Assembly (NCBI RefSeq): GCF_009870125.1 | Contig: NC_046680.1 | Span: 10,974,001-11,038,000 of the forward strand | Origin: Drosophila pseudoobscura | Taxonomy: Eukaryota; Arthropoda; Insecta; Diptera; Drosophilidae | DNA: 64,000 bases | Reading direction: 5' to 3' | In this document: positions 13,901-23,073 of the stretch, piece by piece | Layout: each line of letters opens with the position of its first letter | Position numbering within the stretch: position 1 is the first letter of the stretch | Notes under the pieces: generated by a model | Told to the model about the DNA's origin: nothing | Seen by the model: only the letters and a program-made list of their open reading frames with translations | The model's database searches: none | Program-made: the position numbers and the translations under genes

Positions 13901-16900
13901 AACGCCCCTCGTAGCAGTCGGCATCGGGTGAGCAGCGCTGGAAGAAGGGTGAGAGAGGTAATCATTGGACAGTAAGCGGTGGGGCTCCTCTCACTCACAT
14001 AGCACTCATCCGAATGTGTGGGCCCTTGTTCCTCCTCACTGGGATAGGGGTAGGGATAGGGGTTGGGATCGGGATTGGCATTGGCATTGGCATTAGCATC
14101 AGACTCGGAATCGGAATCGGCTTCGGAGCTAGGTTCGTCGACAACCTGGTTCGCTGGGGTGGAGTACTCGATGTTGTCGGCGGTGCTGTCACTGCTGTTG
14201 GACAGGCACCTGTAGCCGTTACCCTGATATCCCTCGGAGCAGAAGCAGGTGAATCCGCCCTCGTTGTTCTCGCACAGAGCGTTCTCGTCGCACACATGGG
14301 TACCCAGGGCGCACTCGTCCACATCCACACAAACCTCGAGGCCGCGCTCGTCCAGCTGGGCCGCGTAGCCGTGGCGACAGTCGCAGCGGTAGGTATCCTC
14401 ATAGGGCACGCACACGGAGTTCTCCACGCACTGGCCAGTGCCGTCCGTGCAGGCATTGGACTCCGCGTCCACCCCTATCTTGCTCATGGCGCTTATGCGC
14501 AGCGCCTGGTCACGCTCCACAAAGTCCAGGGCGATCTTGGATACCTTCTGCATGACGCTGGTGTCGGAGGGGTCCGCCTCGTCGTCGCGCAGACAGCTCT
14601 GGTACAGGATGCGCTGGTCCACCTGGAAGCTGATGACGCGCTGGTCGTCCACCAGCTCAAGCTGGTGCGTCTGCACCGATTGCAGCTCTCCGGGCCGTAC
14701 GAAGCGGTACTCATCGATGTAGTCGGGCAGGTGGAGAGTGGCGCCCGACTGGATGGTCGGCACCTCGCCGTAGATTTCGATTTTTACCGCCAGCTGGTCC
14801 CAGTAGTTGAGGCCCTGGAAGGTCTGGTTCACGTGCAACGTCTCTCCCGACTCGAACTGGATGCGCGAGATGTGCTCGTAGTCGCCGCCCGTCAGCTGGT
14901 AGCCATTGGAGGCCCCATTCACCGACTTGGCGAAAAGCCAGGGCACGGTCGTGAGCAGCGGCAGGATCAGGCGGATCTGAGCTCCCTGCTCCACGCTCAG
15001 CGGATTGATTGTCGTGTAGGACCTGGCATCGGTGGTGACAACGTATGATTGCAGCTTGGCCTGCTCGTCGACTGGACGGCCATTTAACTCGCCCGAGAGC
15101 GTGCCCGTCACCCGGATGGGCAGGTCGTTGGCCAGACAAGCCTTTCCGTTTCCGTAGAAGCCCGGCTCACAGGCGCAGCAGTATCCCTCGGCCTTGTCGT
15201 GGCATTGAGCCTTGTCGTGGCACTGATGTCCAAGAGCGTGGCAGCTCTGGGCCAAAGCAGGCGACTCTGTGCGCGTCTCGGCGTTGTCGGGGGCCCGTAC
15301 GTTCTGCTGTGCTGCCACCGGAGCCACCTCGAACAGCCAGACTCCGGACACTCCCAGGTTGGTGCTCTCGCTAAGGAAACGGGCCTAAAAGAGGTAACAG
15401 AATACAATTAGAGAGCCATCTCCCCCGAACAAGTACTCTCTTGAACTTACATTCTCCGATCCGGATCCGTTGAGGCTGTAGTAGCGTCCGTCCTCAGCCA
15501 CGAATCCAGCCTGAGCTCGGATATCGGGCAGTCCATTGCCCAACGACTCGCCCTGGAGCCAGTTGAGGCCGCCCTCCGGGTAGATGAACTGCACGAAGGT
15601 CTGCTGCTCATTGGCTATCAGGGCCACCTGGAAGGTGTTCACTTTGTCCGTCTTGGAGTCGAAGTAGCCTACGTTCTGCCAAGTGGCCACAACCACCTGT
15701 TCCGCCTCGAACGCGGCCTGTTCGCTGAAGGCGTAGCGCACCAGCTGCGAGGCTCTGTCCAGGGTGGCAGGGTCCTTGGTCTGGAATATGGAGACGGAGG
15801 TCTCATCCCCGCTGTTTGATGTGTCCACGTTCGAGTAGAAGGCGGCTATCGAGGGGTACTCGAGTGGGAAAGGCTGGTTCAAGTACTCGGGGAATTCCAC
15901 GTTGAACGTGAGGATTCCATTGGTATTGATCTGTGTAAAGGAAACGGAGGCAAAGGAAATTAGGAAGTGCGCATCAGGGATCACAATCGGTTCAAGTGGC
16001 AGTACTTGGCTTCCATATGGCACTTCAAAGAGCCCTCTCCGCCGCCTCTCCTGCCATCCCATTCCATCCCATCCCATCACCGTGAAGTGCTAACGGGCCA
16101 CTTAACTCCGAACGGGAATTGTTCTCATGGCGGAAAGCAAACACCAACAAACCATTAACAAGGCGGCAAATGATCATTTGAAGGGATGCGATAAGTGATC
16201 TGAGACGATCGCCCTCTAACTAATTGAGTCCCTCCCCAGAAGCCTCCACATCCGCACTCCTCTGGCTGGAATTAGTTCGATCTAGTTTTGCCTACTTCAG
16301 TTGCAACTTCATCAGCATCAACATTACCATTACCCAACCCCATCCCCAGCACCACTCCGTTCTCTTCATTCTCCATCCTCTCGAGCATATCCAGCGATGC
16401 ATTGTTCTAAATAAACAACAATTTTGTTTCTAGCAGAATGGATTTGGAACACAGGTGTTCGAAATGTGGCTCTAAAGCGCTGACAGGCCCCATGCATAAA
16501 TCAGATTGCACTGTTGCGCCTCCAGATAGCCGGCACCACGGGTGCACTTCATCTCTGCGGGCCGTTGGCAATGTGTTGCAATGTGCCTGGACTGGCAAAT
16601 GGTTGCCAAAGCAAGGAATCTGCTGGGGCGCTAGGAATGTCGGCATCTTGGCAGGTGATTTGTAGCTGTACAGATTCCAAGATCTTCAATTGGAGCTCTC
16701 CATGTTTGTTGTTTCTACGCAATTTGGTAAATGTTAAGAGTCTGTGGCAGGCTTTTGCTTGTGATCACATTTGTTTTCCAGTGAAAGACAGTCCAAAATT
16801 CCTTAATCGTCTAACAGAACAGCTTAAGAGCCGCTACCAATGTTTCACATCGAGAACATACCAGGAGAAAAATGAGTAATCCCTAAAAAATAATCTGACA

Positions 16901-18211
16901 ACCGAAAGAATTAACAAAATAGAAATATGCGGAGCTTAGTCTCTTTTGATATTCGAAAATTGCAATGTGCTGGCAAACAAATTCTTATCATGAATATAAT
17001 ATGTACGATTACTATATGTGTATACCTATGTCTGAACTTTCGAAAGTATCTAACCTCTCCGGTTATTCACACGATAATTGACGATTGGAATGGGGAATAT
17101 GACGAATCTATTTATAAGATTTTGGATTGGCTCCGGCAATAATTAAAGTCGAACACTTTGGAGCTGCTGTCTGACACTTCTTCGCGACTACTCCCGACAG
17201 GAATTCCAATGAAATTTATGTATTCCTTTGGCCATAATAAAAGGCGGCGTTCCGATTCTGTGCCGCGTGCTATTTTTCCACGTCAGACACATAAATTCAG
17301 TTAATTAACTAACAAATACAAAGCACAGCAACAACAAAAGAGAAAAGACAAATACGGTTCAAAAATAGGCGACACTCTCGCACTCTCGACGCGGAGAACT
17401 CATAATTCTCGATGCCAAATGCTGAATACCACTCAGAACCGAAATGCTCAGGAACTTTGGCAGATGGCCAAGGCGGCACAGCGACATCAATGGGATGGGG
17501 GTCCGGTTCGCCTAGGCTTTCGGTATGGACCACCCTCAAGAGCGTGTAAATTGTACATGTGCGATACCTCGACTCGTATCGAAAGACATAGATGTAAATT
17601 TTGACGCTCGTGGGTGCTGTGTGGTGTGTGGAAATCGATGTCCGTCCTCCTGTCATGTTTTGCCGAAAATTAATGTCGTCTATAAATACTCGCAACACAA
17701 CAAAGCATGCTCTATCAACCGAAATAGAATGACTGCCTGCCCGCCTTACTGACTATAAGCAAGAAACTATTGAACTGTTGAATATTTGCATAATGATTGA
17801 CCGCTCAACGATTATCAGCGATCGAGGCGGATGGGGGATCGGGGATGGACGTGGATGTCTTATCGGAAACTGCAAAAAAAATTCATTCAGCGCAGTGCAC
17901 AATCTTCGAGATACTTTGTAACCTGAATTCTGGAATCTAAAATGGGGCACCGGAAACACACTACTCACATAGAGCTGCTCGTACTGCTCGCCATAGAAGC
18001 TGATGGGCTGCTCCAGTTGCAGGAGGGTGCGTTCGCTGTCGCCCTTGGGCAGGAACTGGATGCTGCCCGAGGAGCCGTCGTCGACGAACTCGTACAGCTC
18101 ATTGGAGCGCAGGCTGTCCAGATAGTGTTCGTACTGTCCGCTGACCAGGATGGAGCTGCAGCACACCACCAGCAGCAGCCAGGAACACAGTTTGTTGCTT
18201 AAGTACATCAT
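10953..18211 (-). CDS. Ndg: Nidogen/entactin, basement membrane glycoprotein (11 coding exons)
   Basis: Secreted basement-membrane linker that binds laminin and collagen IV. Coding exons on the minus strand: 18211-17969, 15930-15451, 15384-13999, 13937-13670, 13540-13398, 13342-12933, 12867-12710, 12103-11849, 11790-11616, 11555-11271, 11217-10953. They total 4,068 nt, 1,356 codons with the stop, which is the size expected for fly nidogen. Domains in order: signal peptide (hydrophobic core [12 protein letters not shown], residues ~10-24); NIDO domain across exons 1-2; an EGF-like module then the nidogen G2 beta-barrel in exon 3; a calcium-binding EGF ([12 protein letters not shown]); an acidic Asn/Pro/Tyr-rich linker; a series of EGF modules (exons 4-7); a YWTD-type LDL-receptor beta-propeller (RLYWTD, LFWSDWD, FYWTDW; exons 8-10); a final six-cysteine EGF. 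Intron 1 is 2 kb. Start chosen at the first of two tandem ATGs. Convergent with SLO2; AATAAA on the minus strand near 10794-10799. Confidence 0.95.
12309..12668 (+). CDS. Small single-pass membrane protein nested in an Ndg intron
   Basis: An intact 119-residue ORF lying wholly inside the Ndg intron between exons 12710-12867 and 11849-12103, on the opposite strand. The N-terminus ([20 protein letters not shown]) is rich in Arg, Leu and Ser without acidic residues, like a mitochondrial presequence. A hydrophobic segment of about 17 residues ([16 protein letters not shown], residues ~83-99) precedes a short charged tail ending in KK. The aromatic stretch [18 protein letters not shown] just before the membrane segment looks constrained. 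I do not recognise the family; a small mitochondrial inner-membrane protein is an inference. The match of ORF limits to the intron and the protein-like composition support a real gene. Confidence 0.65.
   Translation: MRLLQTLLTRMSRLGGSVAWRSSTQNQAAGSRVKRRPTTSNTLADRRFAQNLSGDLKKPGSSSLASMREFFMHPHTWDRNNGYFNVVLALSIFGFCFFNSCSPSEEKVAAANEVAPPKK
15931..17968 (-). other. Ndg: Ndg intron 1
   Basis: A 2.0-kb intron separating the signal-peptide exon from the NIDO exons. I see no exon, RNA gene or clear transposon in it. First introns of fly genes often hold enhancers, but nothing specific is visible here. Confidence 0.6.
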
Positions 18212-20253
18212 TGTTTCGGGATTTATGTGTTTATGGATTAAGTGCTATATTGGATTTTTACTCGAGAGGATTTCACAATTTTGCCAACGGCATTTTCACA
18301 CGGACACGCAGCACACACAAAACCGAGACGGGACCGAATTCTTAACACTTTTGCTTTCGCCCCAAGTTTGATCCAAAAATATAGAGGATTTATAAATAAA
18401 GTGCCACTGGCCGCACCGCACTATCTGCGTAGACTATTTTCTATATTCACGTCTATGCCTATGTCTATGGCTATGAGTGCCTATAGTTTGTCAGATTTTT
18501 TGGAACTGGTCGCTCCAAGTGGCGACTGTCTCCTGCGCCTCCTTCTGCTTCTTGCCTTGTGGCTTTCGATTGCTCTTCACGCGGGCGAGACCGAACGAAC
18601 CGCACGCTTTGACAACAGAATTTCGATTGACTCTCGCCGCTGCTGCCCTGTGGATTCTTCGGGTCGGGTCGGTGCTCGTCTAACCGTTACATGCGGCACA
18701 GCGCTCGCTGTGTGCGTGCGAGTGTGTGTCCGTTCCGTTCCCGTTTCCCTGTGTGTGGATGCCACATAGCGCGAGTGCTGCAGTCAGTGTTGCCTCCAGG
18801 CAGGCTGCTCCAATTGCCTTGGGACTTGCTTCGGTTTAATTCTTTCACTTCGAATAGCATCCACAAACGCCAGAAGATACAGAGAGCGCGACATGCCGAT
18901 GAATGATTTTATTTCATGTACTATATATGTATGTTCGGAGAAACAAAAGCACGGAATCACATTTTAATTATTTTGCTATTTTAGAGATTTTTTAAATACT
19001 AATTTTTTAAGGTTTTTTTAGCTTTTAGCAGAAACAACCTAGAACAAATAGGTGTATTATAAAAATTCCCTGTTTTCCAACCACAGGAATGTCATGAACG
19101 GCACCCCACTCTCAGCATGGAATGGGAATGTTGCGAGTACTCATTTATGGAATACTTTGGCAGCCCATCGGGGAAATATTCAAATATGGCATATTATAAG
19201 AATTAATCGTCATACCATTTCACGAACATCTACTAAATCCCCTCCCAGTATGAAACTTAGAATCAAAAGAAAATATAGAGAAATACTTTTTACCCATAGA
19301 CCCATAGACCCATAGAGGGCCAAAGGTTTTTCTAGGCTGGGCTGGGTTTCCGACCAAACACGGATGCGCCCAGTTAGTTACGGCGTTCCAATTCCTACGA
19401 AATGAACTTCAGGCGGCACGTGCCGCTTGATTGCTCTTGCCCCTAAATTTCCCATCTCGTCCGAACTCCCTATCGCGACCGCATGCCACCGTGAAGCGCC
19501 GCCATATCGAAATGGAGCCTCTGCCTGGCACACAGACATAGAATCCACACCCATTCCCCATTCCAACCCATCCTCCATTCCGGAGTTCTGTTGTGCGAGT
19601 CAAAAATAAACAAATGGGGACTTCTGAGCCAGCGGCAGCGACGCAACGTCTGCCCCTTGACTGATGACGATCGTGTGTTGCCGAGGAACTGGATATGGAG
19701 CTGGAACTGGAGCTGGAGGTGGAGTGCAGGGAGCGGCAGTTTGACTATTTATGATGTATTTCTCGGTTAATTAGTTGCAGCTGAAAACAGACGGAATGGA
19801 CGTGGGATGTACGGGGGATGGGATGAGCATGATGGGCATGAGGCAATGCAATGCTTCCGCATGCATTTGTGAGGCATCGTCATCATCGTTGCCGTGGGCA
19901 TGTCCAACAAGAAAGTGCGTGTTTCGGCAGTCTACCATATTTTTGCTATATTTGGAAGCGTTGAACATTGTGCCCCGCTTGATCGGTGATGGATGCCTTC
20001 GCCTTTTCATCATTTATCTTCGAGTGCTGCCGCATGGGCTAATGGAAGGGAAATGCGTTCCAGGAACTGGAGCGGAACGACGACGCTGCCACTGCACCCG
20101 TGATGCAGTCTGCAGACAGCAAACTCATGATCACATGATGCCGCACTTTTGGCTGGAATAATTAAACAAGTAAATTAAGCCACAAATTAAAAACCATCAA
20201 ATTTTACGCCAAATTACACTTCCACTCTGAGAACTCTGGACTGAAAACCGAAC
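18212..20253. other. Ndg-Obp46a intergenic region
   Basis: Two kilobases between the divergent Ndg and Obp46a starts. No convincing coding region. The Ndg promoter and 5' UTR should lie in about 18212-18900, but no TATA or strong initiator is obvious there. The remaining ORFs are short and compositionally random. Confidence 0.6.
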
Positions 20254-20260
20254 TATAAAA
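20254..20260 (+). promoter_or_regulatory. Obp46a: TATA box of Obp46a
   Basis: TATAAAA located 41 to 47 bases upstream of the Obp46a ATG at 20301, a spacing that implies a very short 5' UTR. Fly odorant-binding protein genes often have TATA promoters, and no other upstream ATG intervenes. Confidence 0.7.
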
Positions 20261-20300
20261 GCCCCCGCCCCACTCATCGCCACCCAAAGCGAATCGGAAC

Positions 20301-21317
20301 ATGAGACTCCAACGGGTGGCCGTGGACGCACTCTGGCTACTCCTCTGCTGCGGCTGGGCGATGGCCAAGCCCGCCCCTGAACTGGACGAGGATTGCGAAC
20401 AGAATTCCATCGATACAATGGTGAGCCTAACTTACATCTTCTGTGCGAAATCTAAACGTTCCAGCGTTATCGAATGTCTGGACACAACTTAAACCAAAAT
20501 TATGAATAATGCGAAGCTATGGTAAGGGGCTATATGTATACACATATTGATAGAGACCAATAGAGACCTACGGGTTGGTAGGACATACATCCTATTCTGA
20601 CGAGACAGAATAGAAAGGGGGAGGACGTTTAACAGAAGCTAATTATTATAGGTCTTCTTCATCTATCTTCAAGGGTATATAAGTTATAGTGTCAAAGTTG
20701 CCTTTCTCATTGATTTTATCATTGCAGCACGACTTTTGCTGCGATCTGCACGACGAAAGCCCCCATTTCAGCGACTGCCAGATGGATTGGCACGAGAAGA
20801 TCCACTACAGGACGGAACAGGAGGAGCAGACGTACATGTTTGTGAGTACGGCCTGCCGCATCTGACCAAAGCTCATGATCAGCTCTTTATGCAGTGCACC
20901 GCCGAATGCACTTTCAATAGCACCGATTTCGTGGGCAGCAATCGCCAGTCGCTGGATCTCGCAGCGGTTCGGGAACATTTGGAGAGCGAACTGGCCAACG
21001 ATGAGGATGAGGCCCTGCTCTATCAGACATACAGCCAGTGCGAAAAACACGGTGGGTTGCCAATAGTTTCATCTAGTCAGATTTGCTGATCCATCTTATT
21101 TTCAGCCCTCTCGTTGCTGCCCCACAAGAGCGTTAAGTTGCTGGCCAAGCGCATGGCTAGTTTCGGATGCCATCCGTTTGCCGGTCTTGTCATGGAGTGT
21201 GTGGCCAACGAGATGATCCTAAACTGCCCGGCCAGGCGCTTCCATCAGACGCCGCAGTGTGTGGAGACCCGCAACCAGCTGCGCCAATGCAAGCAGTCCC
21301 TGAAGTACATATCCTAA
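20301..21317 (+). CDS. Obp46a: Plus-C odorant-binding protein Obp46a
   Basis: Secreted odorant-binding protein of the Plus-C class. Four exons, 20301-20420, 20728-20841, 20895-21051 and 21106-21317 (TAA), join in phase to 200 residues. The first 22 or so residues form a signal peptide (DALWLLLCCGWAMA, cleavage before KPAP). The mature protein has 12 cysteines, the number typical of Plus-C OBPs, including the vicinal pair in HDFCCDLH, the CTAEC pair and the Cys-Pro dipeptide in NCPARR that marks the class. Position between nidogen and RNaseZ agrees with the fly Obp46a locus. AATAAA at 21333-21338 follows the stop closely; the gene converges with the LYAR-like gene. A secreted phospholipase A2 was considered and rejected because the calcium loop is absent. 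Confidence 0.87.
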
Positions 21318-21332
21318 AGTGATCCGGGGTGA

Positions 21333-21338
21333 AATAAA
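21333..21338 (+). terminator. Obp46a: Polyadenylation signal of Obp46a
   Basis: AATAAA 16 bases after the Obp46a stop codon. The opposite strand carries AATAAA at 21377-21382 for the convergent LYAR-like gene, so the two 3' ends are within about 60 bases. Confidence 0.65.
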
Positions 21339-21435
21339 AAGAGGAACATGGGAAGATTTGCGTTCAGCTTACAACATTTATTTCCCCACTCGCTATCCAT
21401 CGCTATAATTAACCTATGTATGACTTCCATGGATG

Positions 21436-22305
21436 CTAGCACGACTTGACCAGGTCCCCATCTAGCCGCAGCGTCGCACACAGTTTCAGTTGCTTGTCGA
21501 ACCGTTTGTGAAACTTCTTCGCCTGCTTTTCGCTCAGCTCCTCGACCGAGACGTGCTTGGAGTACTTTTTCAGCAGCTTCTTTTTCAGCTTCTCCAGATA
21601 GATGCCGTCCGCTTGCTTGGACACGATCTTCGACAATTGCGTGGTCCAATCAAAATCGTTTCTGTTGGTGTTTTCGGATTCCTCAGGAGCGGCTTCTACT
21701 TCTGCTTCAGCTTCAGCTGCCACCTTTGACTTTTTCTTGGGAGGAGCGTCCGTCTCTAGCTGCTCCTTTTCGTCCTTCTTTTCGGCCTTGCCATTCTGAG
21801 CCGCCTCCCTGGCTGCTTTGGCCTGGGCCAGCTGCTCCTGCTTGGCCTCCTTCATCTTGTTGAGCTCCTTCTCGAGTATGTCCCACACCTGGGTCGCCTG
21901 CTGTCGGGGCATGCGCATGCAGTTGCCCACAAAGTTTTCGAACTTGGCCCTCTTCCGGGGAACATTGTCGACGCTCTGCAGCCGCTGGAAGGCCGTGCGC
22001 AGGGCCGGCGTCAGGTTGTATTCGCTGCTGTCGAGTATGGCGCGAATGATGTCCATCCAGCTCTCCTGCTTTTGGGCATTCTTGTTCCGCGACTCCTTGA
22101 CCACAAAGCTCTGACTTTGGTTGGCATACTTCTGGGCCTCTGAGATGCACTTCGTGTGGGCAACGTACTCCTCGCCGTAAAAGTCTTTAAGGCAGTCCAT
22201 GCAGGAAACGTTCTTCTCGTTTCCGCGGCACCGAGTCTGGTAGTGCTTCTCCACCGATGGCTTCTTCACGGACTCGCCGCATATGTTGCACGTGAAGAAT
22301 ACCAT
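21436..22305 (-). CDS. CG12909: LYAR-type zinc-finger nucleolar protein
   Basis: A 289-residue single-exon protein related to LYAR (Ly1 antibody reactive), a nucleolar factor that acts in pre-rRNA processing and cell growth. The N-terminus carries two LYAR-type zinc fingers: Cys-x2-Cys (CNIC) with a following HYQTRC, then CMDC with HTKC, within the first ~60 residues. The centre and C-terminus are strongly basic/acidic and lysine-rich (PPKKKSKV resembles a nuclear localisation signal near residue ~195), and the C-terminal region has KLKKKLLKKYSKH, a typical LYAR end. It is divergently oriented to RNaseZ and convergent with Obp46a. The fly symbol is given from memory of the locus and is less certain than the family. 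Confidence 0.85.
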   Translation of the reverse strand: MVFFTCNICGESVKKPSVEKHYQTRCRGNEKNVSCMDCLKDFYGEEYVAHTKCISEAQKYANQSQSFVVKESRNKNAQKQESWMDIIRAILDSSEYNLTPALRTAFQRLQSVDNVPRKRAKFENFVGNCMRMPRQQATQVWDILEKELNKMKEAKQEQLAQAKAAREAAQNGKAEKKDEKEQLETDAPPKKKSKVAAEAEAEVEAAPEESENTNRNDFDWTTQLSKIVSKQADGIYLEKLKKKLLKKYSKHVSVEELSEKQAKKFHKRFDKQLKLCATLRLDGDLVKSC

Positions 22306-23073
22306 TTCCAGGCGGGGCTTTCCAGTTACGTTTTTTAAGAAATTCGAATAAATTTAGCGGCACAGGCCAAACAAACGCACGTGGAGATTAGTGTGGCAGC
22401 TCTCTATTCGACTGATAATACCAACACTTCAGTGTTGATCCACATGATTGCCAGGGCTGCAGCGAGTGCGCCAAAATTGAATTCATGTAAAAATCATGTA
22501 GAAATGGCTATAACGTTACTGTAAAAAGTTGTAGATCACTTTTTTTTCGCTAGGTGTCTGAGGGACGAAATCATCACTGCGTAGGTGCCATGTAGAAAAA
22601 AATGTTCTTTGTTACCGTTTAAATATATTTTTTATAAATTTATAAAGAATGGGTATTGGGATCAGGATATATATACAGGAAATTCAAATGCATTGATAGG
22701 TCGAGAAAATGTCTATATTAATTAATTTTGGAACAATTCATCGTATTAAATTTACAAAATAGGCCGGTTGACAAGCAACAGGTCTTCAATGACATGACAA
22801 AATAGCGGCTGTTTTAGTCAAAATACAATAAAAGGGAGTACTAAAAGTAGTTAGTCCTGTTGCAAATTTGTTCATCAATGGGATAAAATGATGTGGGAAG
22901 GACTAAGAGTTCTATCTAGCGAGTACTAATCGACGGAATATCAAAAACGAGGAATATGGAGAATAGAACTTGGATTCGTCAGTATATTTACTGTATATTT
23001 CAGACGATCTGAACAGCTGTTCATCGGCCCACAGCACGCGACCAAAGTCAGTTCCGCGTCGAACGAAATACGA
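22306..23073. other. Shared LYAR-like/RNaseZ 5' intergenic region
   Basis: 768 bases between two divergently transcribed housekeeping genes, expected to hold both promoters. The RNaseZ core promoter elements sit at 22978-23022 (listed separately). The middle part is AT-rich with no ORF or recognisable repeat. Confidence 0.6.
22978..23022 (+). promoter_or_regulatory. RNaseZ: RNaseZ core promoter: Ohler motif 6 plus E-box (motif 5)
   Basis: GTCAGTATATTT at 22978-22989 fits the fly core-promoter motif 6 consensus KTYRGTATWTTT at every position. It is followed by the 12-bp palindrome GAACAGCTGTTC at 23011-23022, which contains the motif 5 E-box consensus AWCAGCTGWT. Both motifs are typical of TATA-less, broadly expressed Drosophila genes, and they lie 52 to 96 bases before the RNaseZ ATG. 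Confidence 0.65.

Noticed and set aside
14014..15048. 344-codon plus-strand ORF opposite Ndg exon 3
   Set aside because: Antisense shadow of the nidogen G2/EGF exon; composition is Val/Leu/Ala/His-rich and random-looking.
20301..21317. Secreted phospholipase A2 for the gene at 20.3 kb
   Set aside because: The HDFCCDLHD sequence superficially recalls the PLA2 CCxxHDxC active site, but order and calcium loop do not fit, and the 12-Cys Plus-C pattern with Cys-Pro does.
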